Assembly: GCF_009833125.1 (NCBI RefSeq) | Contig: NZ_QRCC01000014.1 | Location: forward strand, 1 to 64,000 | Direction of reading: 5' to 3' | DNA length: 64,000 nucleotides | From: Nitrosomonas sp. HPC101 | GTDB taxonomy: Bacteria > Pseudomonadota > Gammaproteobacteria > Burkholderiales > Nitrosomonadaceae | Shown: positions 1-8,765 of the stretch, piece after piece | Layout: every line of letters starts with the position of its first letter | Numbering within the stretch: the first letter of the stretch is position 1 | Notes under the pieces: generated by a model | What the model saw: the letters and a program-made list of their open reading frames with translations, nothing else | Database searches by the model: none | Told to the model about the DNA's origin: nothing | Program-made: the position numbers and the translations under genes

Positions 1-36
1 TCTTTTTTTTTTTTCAAGCAGAAGACGTCATACGCG
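1..36 (+). other. Sequencing-oligo artefact (Illumina P7 flow-cell primer with T-spacer)
   Basis: The window opens with a run of 12 T (positions 3-14) followed at once by CAAGCAGAAGACGTCATACG (15-34). This differs at one base from the Illumina P7 sequence (G in place of T at position 28), and the next two bases again match P7 at one of two. The grafted flow-cell P7 oligo itself carries a T10 spacer in front of this sequence, so both parts are explained. The block is therefore best read as library or flow-cell carry-over at a contig end rather than native DNA. The comparison is from memory of the published oligo. Confidence 0.8.
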
Positions 37-541
37 TTTCGTCCGGTACCGTCGATATGTCCGCATATGTGTAACCACATAACATCATACCCGCACACAG
101 CATGACCCCCTTTATCCACTCCCCTAATCTCATCTCTCTCCTCCACTACCTGTCGGTATTCCCAGTAATCAAAATAATAATCCGCTACCTCAAGCCCTCT
201 CAGGTAACCAGTTATCCTCACTGCCATAATACTCAGCCGCCAAGACTACTTCCTCATCAAAACTTAGTCAAGACATGCCACTCGATGATAAACGCTTACC
301 ATCAAGCTGGCTCGACTGTAATAAGATAAACAGGCAACAGCAAAGAGCTGGCAAGCGCAGATAAAAAAGGAAGTATGCCCTTCAGCGCGATTCTGAACAA
401 GCTAAGGAACCCCTGAAAAATGTCAGCGAGGCAAATTCAAGACGAAAGTCGGCTCACAATGCTCATTTATTACGCACAAACTCCGCTTTTCGCCGACTTT
501 CAATGCAGAAATGACAGCGCAGGTAATTTTTCACTGGCTCT
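37..541. other. Intergenic / contig-end stretch without a recognisable gene
   Basis: No convincing gene was found. Bases about 90-260 are strikingly poor in G and rich in C, A and T on the plus strand, unlike the rest of the window. The open frame at 102-329 has no recognisable motif or ribosome-binding site. A 10-bp inverted repeat (GAAAGTCGGC at 444-453, GCCGACTTTC at 492-501) sits just downstream of the symporter gene that ends at 542. It could be a hairpin at the 3' end of that transcript, but its 38-base loop is long and no T-run follows. Because the first 36 bases look artefactual, the start of this stretch should be trusted less. Confidence 0.4.
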
Positions 542-1861
542 CTAAACAGGCCTTCCTGTCATCCATTTATCCACGATGACGACAGCAGTCAGATCACCGG
601 TAACATTAATGGCCGTGCGGCACATATCGAGAATGCGATCGACACCCAGAATGATGCCGATTCCAGCAGATGGCACGCCGATGCCCGATAAAATAGTGGC
701 CAGCACGGCAATACCGACACCCGGTGTGGCCGGTGTACCAATCGAAGCACCGACCGTAGTGCATAACAGCAGGATCATTTCTGTAAAACTCAGATCCACC
801 TTAAATATCTGGCACAGGAAAATAGCGGCTACTGCCTGATACAGCCCAGTGCCATCCATATTGATCGTCGTACCAATAGGAATAACAAAACGACTGATAT
901 CTTCCCTGATACCGAGATTTTCTTCAGCTGCACGAATGGATAAAGGCATAACGGCAGCCGAGCTGGAAGTGGAAAAAGCCAGCAATTGCACATCCCGTAT
1001 CGCGCGTAGAAATTCGAGTGGTGAATGATGACCGAAAACAGCCACGCCGAACAGATACAAGCAGAGGATGATCACAAGTCCCAGTAATACACACCCCATG
1101 TACCAACCAATCGCAGCCAGCGCATCAAAGCCCAATCGTGCCATAGCATCGACCATCAGACCGAATACAGCATAGGGTGCCAGTGCCATGGCCCAGCTGA
1201 TGATCTTCATTGCCGCCACTTGTCCGAATAAGCATAAATCCTCGAACGGCTTTGTGATTTCGCGCGGGATTGTCAATGCCGCCACACCGAGAAAAATCGC
1301 ACCAATTACGACTTTGAGCATATCCGTCTGCATGGCTGCTTCAATGAAATTGGAGGGGATGAGGTTGACAATGCGTTGCGGAACCGTCAGATCGTCGAAT
1401 ATTTTCATGCCACCGTCAACTGTCATGCCAGCCACCAGCGCATCCATACTGGTGCCGACCGCATATCCCGGCTGAATGACGAGCGCAATGGCAAGACCAA
1501 TTCCTACGGCAACAAAAGAAGTGATAACGAAGTACGGCACGATGAATCCTCCCATTCGCTTCAATTGAGATGGAGAGCCGCTGGTCAGAATACCGAGCGC
1601 AATAGAGCAGACAATCAGCGGAATGACCACCATTTTGAGCATTTCCAGAAAAATGACCCCGGGCAGCGCAATCCACTCCACTGCCGTGAGCACCGTATCG
1701 TTTTCCAGCAATGCCAGACCACCAGGAGATAATGCAAGACCCGTGAGGGTGCCCAGCGCCATCCCCAGCAGAATTTTTGCCCACAAATGCTGGGCGATCA
1801 GGGCACCGATGGATTGGCTTAAAGATTGTTCACGTCGGGAAGACACCATAGACGCCAGCAT
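542..1861 (-). CDS. Dicarboxylate/amino acid:cation symporter (DAACS family)
   Basis: This is a secondary transporter of the sodium- or proton-coupled dicarboxylate/glutamate family (GltP/DctA/GltPh fold), expected in the inner membrane. The protein shows the family's hydrophobic segments, the serine-rich re-entrant loop (AFSTSSSAAVMPLS), the NMDGT motif in transmembrane segment 7 and the second re-entrant loop around GASIGTPATPG. These are the substrate- and cation-binding elements of the family. The frame stays open to 2011 through a TTG codon, adding 50 residues that include a signal-like hydrophobic stretch and two cysteines. The family normally starts close to its first membrane helix, so I prefer the ATG at 1861 (439 residues). 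Neither start has a strong Shine-Dalgarno. Substrate (C4-dicarboxylate or acidic amino acid) cannot be decided from sequence alone. Confidence 0.85.
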   Translation of the reverse strand: MLASMVSSRREQSLSQSIGALIAQHLWAKILLGMALGTLTGLALSPGGLALLENDTVLTAVEWIALPGVIFLEMLKMVVIPLIVCSIALGILTSGSPSQLKRMGGFIVPYFVITSFVAVGIGLAIALVIQPGYAVGTSMDALVAGMTVDGGMKIFDDLTVPQRIVNLIPSNFIEAAMQTDMLKVVIGAIFLGVAALTIPREITKPFEDLCLFGQVAAMKIISWAMALAPYAVFGLMVDAMARLGFDALAAIGWYMGCVLLGLVIILCLYLFGVAVFGHHSPLEFLRAIRDVQLLAFSTSSSAAVMPLSIRAAEENLGIREDISRFVIPIGTTINMDGTGLYQAVAAIFLCQIFKVDLSFTEMILLLCTTVGASIGTPATPGVGIAVLATILSGIGVPSAGIGIILGVDRILDMCRTAINVTGDLTAVVIVDKWMTGRPV

Positions 1862-2011
1862 ATCATCGTTCTCACACGAACAGTTTTTGGAAGCAAAGGG
1901 GCCCATCGATTGCACCTTACCAGATGCATCGTATGCTGCCGCAAACTGCCCGCCCATACCTGACCATGAAGCCAGACACAAGGTCAGTGCAATCAATCCC
2001 CTGGAGATCAA

Positions 2012-2395
2012 ACGTTATGGGCAGATGAAGCTGCTGCGCGCCAAGAGTGATCGCCACTCTGATCATGCAGTACGCTCAATATAAAACGCCTCTTTTGTGA
2101 GGAACCAGCCAATGAAGAAGTCCAAGAGCTGCACAACAGACGCGTGACTGGCCAAATGATCTGATTAATGAACAAACTCGCTGCTCAATCGTCAGCAGGC
2201 CCACGCTCACCGGGCCAGATCCGACGCTTTTGTGGAAAACAGAGAATGCAGTTCACACAGCTGCAACAACGAATTGATGCGTGTAGCGTGTAAACAGAAT
2301 CTGGAAATACTGATAAAAAAGTCTTTTTCCGGATCACATAACGGTTGCAAACTATCCCTTCGATAGGCGCGAAGATAATTTATTCATAAAATGGA
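2012..2395. other. Intergenic region, no gene seen
   Basis: This spacer lies between the creA-like gene (minus, stop at 2396) and the symporter (minus). It holds the symporter promoter region, or part of the symporter leader if the longer start is used. Stop codons are frequent and no RNA gene or repeat was recognised. Confidence 0.4.
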
Positions 2396-2920
2396 TTAAT
2401 GCCAAGGCATAACCGGAATTACGGATATACTGTTTTGTGGTGAGCCTTCAATGACGCGATCACTATAACTCAGATAGATCAACACATTCCGTTTGGCATC
2501 GTAGAATCGTACTACCTGTAATGTTTTAAACAGCAGCGAGGTGCTCTTCTTGAATACTTCATCTCCATCTGACTTACCATTTTTTATCTTCTCCGACAAT
2601 ACAATCGGCCCTGTCTGGCGGCAGGCAATGGAAGCCTCTGATCTGTCTTCGGCCACCCCCACCGTACCACTTATTCCACCCGTTTTTGCCCGACTCAAAT
2701 AGCATGTCGCACCCGCCACCTCCGGATCATCAAACGCCTCCACCACGATTTTATCGTTGGCACCCAACAACTTGAACCGGGTTGATACACTACCGATACT
2801 TTCTGCCAGAGAGGGTAATGAATAGATACCAATAACAGCTGCCATCCAGATCAGCCCCCCGCGTTTTATCCAGCCTGACAAAGTGATCGGGCTGATTCTT
2901 CTCCTTGTATGCCGTTTCAT
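2396..2920 (-). CDS. creA: CreA family periplasmic protein
   Basis: The 174-residue protein matches the CreA family (E. coli CreA, function unknown). An N-terminal basic stretch and a hydrophobic segment ending in LPSLA-ES form a signal peptide, so the mature protein is periplasmic. The body has the family hallmarks: [10 protein letters not shown] near the mature start, then [23 protein letters not shown], an IACRQTGPI segment and a C-terminal [13 protein letters not shown]. The two cysteines, in ATCYLS and IACRQ, are probably a disulfide pair (inference). The ATG at 2920 is supported by GGAGAG six bases upstream. It is a single-gene unit with no visible link to the E. coli creBCD regulators. 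Confidence 0.88.
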   Translation of the reverse strand: MKRHTRRRISPITLSGWIKRGGLIWMAAVIGIYSLPSLAESIGSVSTRFKLLGANDKIVVEAFDDPEVAGATCYLSRAKTGGISGTVGVAEDRSEASIACRQTGPIVLSEKIKNGKSDGDEVFKKSTSLLFKTLQVVRFYDAKRNVLIYLSYSDRVIEGSPQNSISVIPVMPWH

Positions 2921-3327
2921 GAAATCTCTCCTGTTTTTGACAATGACGCTATGACAATCAGGATTATAGCTTTCAGACGAATTGGTTGCGGCCGAAACTT
3001 TTGAATGATAGACAACCGATAATCAGAGGTACTATCCCTTTACCAGGGTAGTTTTTATCACTTGGTAAGCCTACGTCTTTCTATGGCAAATCTTCGATCA
3101 GGTTCAGCCCTGTAACCCACAGAAGTGGATACTCTGCATAAATCTTGCGCATCCGGGAACAGCATTGATCAGCTTTTTGCTTTTGAGAGTAGCGTCATTG
3201 GATTTTTCCACGATTGGCATAGGCATTCCTGTTATTGTACCTCTCTCAAGCGCTTCCATACAGGATGACGGAATAACATCTGGGGCATTATTCAAAGTGC
3301 TGCAGGCGGTCCTTTATGAAAACATAA
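2921..3327. other. Intergenic region with a hairpin
   Basis: There is no credible gene. A terminator-like hairpin reads on the plus strand at 3031-3056 (CTATCCCT, short loop, AGGGTAG, then TTTTT), but no plus-strand gene runs into it, so its role is unclear. Minus-strand genes flank the region on both sides. Confidence 0.4.
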
Positions 3328-4440
3328 TCAGGCAACCAGCACATCGAGCGGAGACGTATAGGGTAAGCCGAAAACCTCGGCCACTGCTGAATGCATCACT
3401 TGGCCATGATGGATATTCAGACCATTCATCAGCGCCTGATTGTTCTGCAGGGATGCCAGCCCTCCATCTGCCAGGCAGACGACATAGCTGATAGTCTGAT
3501 TGTTCAGTGCAAAGGTGCTGGTACGCGGAACCGCTCCTGGCATGTTCGTCACACAATAATGCAGCACGCCATCGACTTCAAAAACGGGATGACTGTGTGT
3601 GGTCGGCCAGGTTGTTTCCACACATCCGCCTTGATCGACCGCCACATCGACAATCACTGAACCGGCGTGCATTTTCGGCAACATTTCCCGGGTTACCAAC
3701 CAGGGCGAACGTCCGCCGGGGATCAATACTGCGCCGATGACGAGATCTGCCTCGTAAACTGCCTGGCGGACGTTGACTGCATCACAATACCGAGTTTGCA
3801 ATCGCCCGGAAAAACGGTCATCCAGCGCTTTTAAACGATCATGATTGATATCCAGCACTGTAACCATCGCCCCCATGCCAGTAGCAACAACCGCAGCATT
3901 GGTACCTACAACACCCGCGCCCAGAATAACCACGTTGGCGGGCGCAACGCCTGGTACGCCACCCATCAACACACCCCGGCCCCCTTGTGTTTTCAGTAGA
4001 TAGGTTGCACCAATCTGCACAGCCATTCGCCCAGCCACCTCGCTCATGGGTGTCAACAATGGTAATGCGCCGGATGCCACTTGTACGGTTTCATAGGCAA
4101 TTGCGCTGATACCGCTAGCGAGCAGTTTTTCTGTCAAGATTCTGTTCGAAGCCAGATGCAGATAGGCAAACAACAACAAATCTTTTCGCAGATATTGATA
4201 TTCCGCCTCGGTTGGTTCTTTTACCTTGACAACCAGTTCGGCTGCCCAGGCATCCGCAGCGTGCATGACAATTGTTGCCCCGGCTTCCCGATAATCCTGA
4301 TCGGAAATAAGGCTGCCGATACCCGCCCCGATCTCAACCAGAACCTGGTGTCCCCGTTCAACCAGTGTATGCACGCTGCCCGGAGTGAGCCCGACCCGGT
4401 ACTCGTCCTCTTTTGTCTCTTTGGGCAATCCAATAATCAT
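3328..4440 (-). CDS. ald: Alanine dehydrogenase
   Basis: The enzyme oxidatively deaminates L-alanine to pyruvate and ammonium with NAD, or runs in reverse to assimilate ammonium. The 370-residue length is normal for bacterial Ald. Visible family features are the N-terminal IGLPKETKEDEYRVGLTP with the substrate-binding Arg, a KVKEP motif, the Rossmann loop VVILGAGVVGTNAA (about residues 170-183) and the active-site DVAVDQGG segment. The start is clear: a strong GGGGGAGG lies just upstream of the ATG at 4440. It appears to be transcribed alone. In an organism that handles much ammonium it may link nitrogen and pyruvate pools, but that is inference. Confidence 0.95.
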   Translation of the reverse strand: MIIGLPKETKEDEYRVGLTPGSVHTLVERGHQVLVEIGAGIGSLISDQDYREAGATIVMHAADAWAAELVVKVKEPTEAEYQYLRKDLLLFAYLHLASNRILTEKLLASGISAIAYETVQVASGALPLLTPMSEVAGRMAVQIGATYLLKTQGGRGVLMGGVPGVAPANVVILGAGVVGTNAAVVATGMGAMVTVLDINHDRLKALDDRFSGRLQTRYCDAVNVRQAVYEADLVIGAVLIPGGRSPWLVTREMLPKMHAGSVIVDVAVDQGGCVETTWPTTHSHPVFEVDGVLHYCVTNMPGAVPRTSTFALNNQTISYVVCLADGGLASLQNNQALMNGLNIHHGQVMHSAVAEVFGLPYTSPLDVLVA

Positions 4441-4592
4441 TCGCGCCTCCCCCAGGCTTGTTATCCCATCTCTACATCAAAGTTGGCTTTGTCGGCTTCA
4501 CCTTGCCGCATTACTTATACTGTCTGCGGCTCGCCTTCATGTTATTTTTAATTTGGGAATGAAATCACACACAGAATTCTTATACTTGTCGC

Positions 4593-5357
4593 TTACGCCA
4601 GCTCCACCCATACCGGTGCATGATCTGATGGCCGCTCCAGTTTCCTGGGTGCTTTGTCCACTTGCCAGGCAGCACACCTGTCCGCTGTTTCGTGACTCAG
4701 CAAGATATGATCAATACGCAGCCCCCTGTTCCGGCGGAAGGCCATCATACGGTAATCCCACCAGGTATATATTTTTTCCGGCTGTTCGAACAAGTGAAAA
4801 CTGTCTACAAATCCGGTATCCAGCAATCCGCGAAAAGCCTGTCGCTCGGCCTCACTACACAACACTTGCCCCCGCCAGGCTTCAGGATCATAAACATCAC
4901 GATCTTCCGGTGCAATATTGAAATCTCCCAGCAATGCCACCCTGCCGTAGCGCGCTCGTTGCTGTTGTAGAAAAACGTTCAGCATCGACAGCCATTCCAG
5001 TTTATAGGCATATTTTTCAGAATCGACGCGCTCTCCGTTCGGCACATATACACAGATAATACGTAAATCGCCATAGGTTGCTGCAATCAGCCTTTTCTGC
5101 GGATCATCCAGGCCGGGCAAAGCTGCGCATACATCTTCCCCTGCCTCCTTACCCAACAGTGCAACGCCGTTATATGTTTTCTGGCCGGTGTAGATCGGCT
5201 GATAGCCCGTCTGTGCAATGGCATCCAGCGGAAAAAATTCATCCTGCAGTTTGGTTTCCTGCAGACAGAGGACATCCGGCTGGTTAACGTTCAGCCAGTC
5301 GATTACCTGCTGCAATCGGACTTTAAGCGAATTCACATTCCAGGTAGCGATTTTCAT
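4593..5357 (-). CDS. xth: Exodeoxyribonuclease III (AP endonuclease)
   Basis: A DNA-repair nuclease of the exonuclease III / AP endonuclease family that cuts 5' to abasic sites. The mature start MKIATWNVNSLKVRL contains the metal-binding Asn. LQETKLQD holds the catalytic Glu, the GDFNIAPEDRDVYDP motif holds the Asp and Asn, and the C-terminal RIDHILLS...PSDHAPVW carries the catalytic Asp-His pair. The frame is open up to 5465, but the added 36 residues are unrelated to the family. The ATG at 5357 gives 254 residues, the normal size, and is the start used here. The gene is divergent from the cytochrome gene at 5516. Confidence 0.95.
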   Translation of the reverse strand: MKIATWNVNSLKVRLQQVIDWLNVNQPDVLCLQETKLQDEFFPLDAIAQTGYQPIYTGQKTYNGVALLGKEAGEDVCAALPGLDDPQKRLIAATYGDLRIICVYVPNGERVDSEKYAYKLEWLSMLNVFLQQQRARYGRVALLGDFNIAPEDRDVYDPEAWRGQVLCSEAERQAFRGLLDTGFVDSFHLFEQPEKIYTWWDYRMMAFRRNRGLRIDHILLSHETADRCAAWQVDKAPRKLERPSDHAPVWVELA

Positions 5358-5515
5358 GATCCAGTCCGTAGTAATGGAAGGGGAGTATTTTCGGCTACTA
5401 CAGAGCAACCGGGCTAAAAATGGTATTTTACAAGCACACCACATGAGCTTGCAGCAATGATTCAATCAGGGCGGATAGCAGCTATAATAACGGCCCTTGT
5501 CAAATGGAGAGAAAA

Positions 5516-5824
5516 ATGAACGAAACGATCGGATTATTGGTGATTTCTGCAGCAATCGGACTGACGGGATGTGCGAAGACTGATACTTACACCCCGGCAG
5601 AAACTGCCAGTGGCGAAGATATTTTTTTCGCCAGCTGCACCAAATGTCACAAACCGGAAACAAACGGTAACGTCATGCTCCTGAGTGCCAAGATGAATAC
5701 CAAGGAAGCAATTATCGAGAAAGTCCAAAAAGGCGGCATGACGATGACTGCTTTCCCGAATATTACGGGTGAACCGGCACAACGTCTGGCGGAATTTATT
5801 CTGGAAAACAGTAAAACCAAATAA
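5516..5824 (+). CDS. Small c-type cytochrome lipoprotein
   Basis: About 102 residues. A lipoprotein signal peptide ends in a lipobox (LTGC), so the protein should be exported and lipid-anchored. One haem-binding CTKCH follows around residue 42, and a Met in the C-terminal half (in KGGMTMTAFP) is the likely sixth haem ligand. The size and layout suggest a class I cytochrome of the c5/c555 type that carries electrons in the periplasm. The ATG at 5516 has GGAGAG at good spacing; the in-frame ATG at 5504 overlaps that Shine-Dalgarno and is not used. It stands alone, and its redox partner cannot be inferred. Confidence 0.8.
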   Translation: MNETIGLLVISAAIGLTGCAKTDTYTPAETASGEDIFFASCTKCHKPETNGNVMLLSAKMNTKEAIIEKVQKGGMTMTAFPNITGEPAQRLAEFILENSKTK

Positions 5825-5868
5825 TCGACCGCTGCGGATGCTGATTCTACTTTCAGCCGGAGATAGAA

Positions 5869-7278
5869 TCAGCCCAGTCGCTCAGAAGCCATGCGCCGAG
5901 GAATACTCACAGGCCACTGCAGCTGTTCTCGGATTGCATGGGCAAAAGCCTCAGCGTTACCTGGTTCGCCATGAACAATAAAAGTTTTTTGCGGGGGGCG
6001 GCTGAATCCTCTTAGCCAGTCAAGCAGGTTTTCTTGGTCTGCATGAGCAGAAAGCCCGCCAACTGTATGAATAGATGCACGCACAGGGATTTGTTCACCC
6101 AAAATACGAACATTTCTGACACCATCCACCAGCCTGCGCCCCAACGTGCCTGCCGCCTGAAAACCGGTGAATAATATGCTGCATTCCGGTCTGGGCAAAT
6201 TATACTTCAGGTGATATTTGATGCGTCCAGCCTCACACATGCCACTGGCAGAAATAACAACTGCACCGGATTTCATATAATTGAGTCGGATTGAATCCTC
6301 AACTTCCCGTACGAAATGAATCCGCAGGTTTTTGTTATGCTGGCTGTGCCAGTTCATGATGTCGATTGTTTCCCTATCAAATAATTCCCTATGCCTGAGC
6401 GTGATTTCTGTAGCTGCCAGTGCCATGGGTGAATCCACGTAAATATCCATCGCTCCCAAGCGCCCCTGACATTGCAGATCTGCCAGCAGAAATAACAAAT
6501 CCTGAGTACGCCCGACGGCAAAAGCCGGCACGATAATATTGCCGCGTTTATGGATCAGCGTTTGACAGATAATTTCCACCATCTCATCGCGCGTGTCTTG
6601 CATACTGCGATGACAGCGGTTGCCATAAGTAGATTCAATCAGCAGATAATCAGCCTCTTTGATAAATACTGGATCGCGTACGATGGGATGACCTGGCTGT
6701 CCCAGATCGCCCGAGAAAACAATTTTTTTCTGCCTGGTACCGGATTTCAGCCAAACCTCGATAACGGCTGATCCAATAATATGCCCGGCATCACGGAAAC
6801 GACACTGCACCGATAGGTGTGGCTGGCACATTTCATCGTAATCAATACCTCGCATTTGCTTGAGAAACGTTTCCGCCTGGGTAACAGTGTAAAGCGGTAC
6901 ACTTTCATAACGCAGCGAACGTTTCTTATTACGTAACGCCGTTTTTGCATGCCACTCCGCTTCTTTTTCCTGAATGTGAGCACTGTCTCTCAACATGATT
7001 GAAAGCAGATCTGCCGTGGCTCGAGTCATGTAGACGGATCCTCTGAACCCAAGCACGCTCAGGCGCGGCAATAACCCGGAATGATCCACATGGGCATGGG
7101 TCAGCAAAACAAAATCGATTGATTCCGGATTGAAGTCGATTGCAGCAAAATTTTTACGACCTGCATCCCGCCCGCCCTGGAACATGCCGCAATCCACCAG
7201 GAAGCGCACATCCTTCGTTTCAATCAAGTAGCATGATCCCGTTACTTCCCCTGCCCCGCCCAGAAAGGTAATCTGCAT
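5869..7278 (-). CDS. Beta-CASP metallo-beta-lactamase fold hydrolase (RNA-processing type)
   Basis: A 469-residue member of the MBL-fold, beta-CASP family related to CPSF-type ribonucleases. The MBL metal ligands are seen in THAHVDHSG (about residues 71-79), in the His of DAGHIIGSA and in the Asp of FSGDLGQPG. The beta-CASP domain follows (VPAFAVGRTQDLL, SPMA, ASGMCEAGR), and the last ligand is in GGLSAHADQ. The C-terminal KTFIVHGEP strand is the RNA-metabolising MBL domain. The family contains RNA exo/endonucleases, but the substrate of bacterial stand-alone members is mostly unknown. It lies 6 bases downstream of bioA and is probably co-transcribed with it, with no obvious functional link to biotin. 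Confidence 0.88.
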   Translation of the reverse strand: MQITFLGGAGEVTGSCYLIETKDVRFLVDCGMFQGGRDAGRKNFAAIDFNPESIDFVLLTHAHVDHSGLLPRLSVLGFRGSVYMTRATADLLSIMLRDSAHIQEKEAEWHAKTALRNKKRSLRYESVPLYTVTQAETFLKQMRGIDYDEMCQPHLSVQCRFRDAGHIIGSAVIEVWLKSGTRQKKIVFSGDLGQPGHPIVRDPVFIKEADYLLIESTYGNRCHRSMQDTRDEMVEIICQTLIHKRGNIIVPAFAVGRTQDLLFLLADLQCQGRLGAMDIYVDSPMALAATEITLRHRELFDRETIDIMNWHSQHNKNLRIHFVREVEDSIRLNYMKSGAVVISASGMCEAGRIKYHLKYNLPRPECSILFTGFQAAGTLGRRLVDGVRNVRILGEQIPVRASIHTVGGLSAHADQENLLDWLRGFSRPPQKTFIVHGEPGNAEAFAHAIREQLQWPVSIPRRMASERLG

Positions 7279-7284
7279 AACTGC

Positions 7285-8595
7285 TTACAGCTCATTGAGA
7301 ATGCGCAGAATGCCTTGGGTCATCAGTTCCATTTCCTCCTCATTAATGATATATGGCGGCATGATGTAGACCGTGTTTCCCAAAGGGCGTATCAAAAGCT
7401 GCCGCTCCAGCCCCTTTTGCGCAAAGCGATGTGTAAAACCTGGCCGAGGGTCAGCCACTTCAAACGCCCAGATCATGCCGCAGTTGCGAAAATCTCTGAC
7501 ATCCGGATGTTCCCGGACAGGCTGCAAACACTGATTCAGAAAGTCAGCTTTTTTACGATTTGTTTCGATCACATGATCCTGCTCCAGGATATCAAGTGCA
7601 GCCAGTGCTGCCCGACAGGCAAGAATATTACCGGAATGAGAATGGGAATGGAGAAAGGCCTGACTGGTTTCATCACGATAAAATGCACGATAGATCGTGT
7701 CATTAGTCATCACCACCGACAAGGGTAAATAGCCTCCACTCAATCCTTTGGCAAGACACATGAAATCTGGCGTAATGGCAGCCTGCTCACACGCAAACAG
7801 AGTACCGGTCCGACCGAATCCAACAGCAATTTCATCCGCGATTAAATGTATCTGGTAGGTATCACAAATTTCCCGTGCACGTTGCAAATAGACCGGGTGG
7901 TACATGCCCATCCCACCTGCTCCCTGAATAAGCGGCTCCAGAATCAGGGCCGCTATACTGACATGATGCTCCGCAAGATAACTCTCCAGTGCGGCGGCAG
8001 CCTGCAACGCATGGATTTCCGGCGTTGTTCCTGCTTCAGCAAAGCGCCAGTCAGGCGTGGGAACCGGATGCGCAGGACGTAACAACGGCGCATAAATCTG
8101 TCTGAAAAGCGGGACATCCGTGACTGACAATGCTCCCAGGGTTTCTCCATGGTAACCATTTTGCAGACTGATGAATTGGGTCTTATTGGAGAAACCGCTT
8201 TGCTGCCAGTAGTGAAAACTCATTTTGAGCGCGATCTCATTGGCTGACGCACCATCACTGGCATAAAAGCAATGACTCAGATCGCCTGGCGTTATCGCAC
8301 TCAATCGTTCTGACAGTCTCGCTACAGGCTCATGAACCAGTCCGGCCAGCATAACATGCTCCAGCTTACCCAATTGATCAATAATTGCAGCATTGATGCG
8401 GGGGTTACAATGTCCGAACAAATTGACCCACCAGGAGCTGATGGTATCCAGGTAGCGCTTGCCATCCGCGCCATACAACCACACACCCTCCCCCCTAGTA
8501 ATGCATACAGGCGGAAACACTTCGTGATGCTTCATCTGGGTACAGGGATGCCAGACAGCCTGGTAGCTGTGTAAAGAGATATTTTTATCGTTCAC
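7285..8595 (-). CDS. bioA: Adenosylmethionine-8-amino-7-oxononanoate aminotransferase
   Basis: A PLP enzyme of class III that makes 7,8-diaminopelargonate from KAPA and S-adenosylmethionine in biotin synthesis. BioA-specific signatures are WHPCTQM near the N terminus, ISSWWVNLFGH, the cofactor stretch NGYHGETLGALSVTD, ADEIAVGFGRTG and the PLP-lysine in LAKGLSGGYLPLSVV. The frame extends to 8634, but that would place the start inside the CIRCE operator. The GTG at 8595 (NDKNISLHSYQ follows) has AAGGAA upstream and gives 436 residues, the usual length. It is divergent from groES, and its leader overlaps the groE promoter, so HrcA or groE transcription may affect it. No other bio gene is present here. 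Confidence 0.93.
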   Translation of the reverse strand: MNDKNISLHSYQAVWHPCTQMKHHEVFPPVCITRGEGVWLYGADGKRYLDTISSWWVNLFGHCNPRINAAIIDQLGKLEHVMLAGLVHEPVARLSERLSAITPGDLSHCFYASDGASANEIALKMSFHYWQQSGFSNKTQFISLQNGYHGETLGALSVTDVPLFRQIYAPLLRPAHPVPTPDWRFAEAGTTPEIHALQAAAALESYLAEHHVSIAALILEPLIQGAGGMGMYHPVYLQRAREICDTYQIHLIADEIAVGFGRTGTLFACEQAAITPDFMCLAKGLSGGYLPLSVVMTNDTIYRAFYRDETSQAFLHSHSHSGNILACRAALAALDILEQDHVIETNRKKADFLNQCLQPVREHPDVRDFRNCGMIWAFEVADPRPGFTHRFAQKGLERQLLIRPLGNTVYIMPPYIINEEEMELMTQGILRILNEL

Positions 8596-8599
8596 TGTC

Positions 8600-8628
8600 T
8601 TGAAATTCCTTATGATAGCCTCTATTAT
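8600..8628 (+). promoter_or_regulatory. Predicted sigma-70 promoter of groESL
   Basis: TTGAAA at 8600-8605 and TATTAT at 8623-8628 are separated by 17 bases, close to the sigma-70 consensus. The -10 runs directly into the CIRCE operator, the usual arrangement for HrcA-repressed chaperonin operons. The promoter lies only five bases upstream of the bioA start codon on the other strand. Confidence 0.7.
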
Positions 8629-8654
8629 TAGCACTCAACCGCATTGAGTGCTAA
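8628..8654 (+). promoter_or_regulatory. CIRCE operator (HrcA binding site) of groESL
   Basis: The sequence TTAGCACTC, nine bases, GAGTGCTAA is a perfect match to the CIRCE inverted repeat bound by the heat-shock repressor HrcA. It overlaps the predicted transcription start of groESL, 111 bases before the groES start codon, so HrcA should block groESL at normal temperature. It also sits 32 bases upstream of bioA on the opposite strand. Confidence 0.97.
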
Positions 8655-8765
8655 TAACGGGTTGTCGTGAGGCTTAAAGCGCGTTGATAAGACTTGCTTA
8701 GCCAGATTCAAATTATTATTGATGGACTTTTTATTTTTTTCTAACCATTGTAGGAGAAAAGGACT

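Noticed and set aside
102..329. 75-codon frame at the contig end
   Set aside because: No ribosome-binding site or known motif, and it lies in the G-poor tract that may be artefactual.
3031..3056. Hairpin with T-run that looks like a plus-strand terminator
   Set aside because: No plus-strand gene is upstream, so it was mentioned only inside the intergenic entry.
8595..8634. bioA start at 8634
   Set aside because: That start lies inside the CIRCE operator and adds residues not found in the family; the GTG at 8595 has a Shine-Dalgarno.
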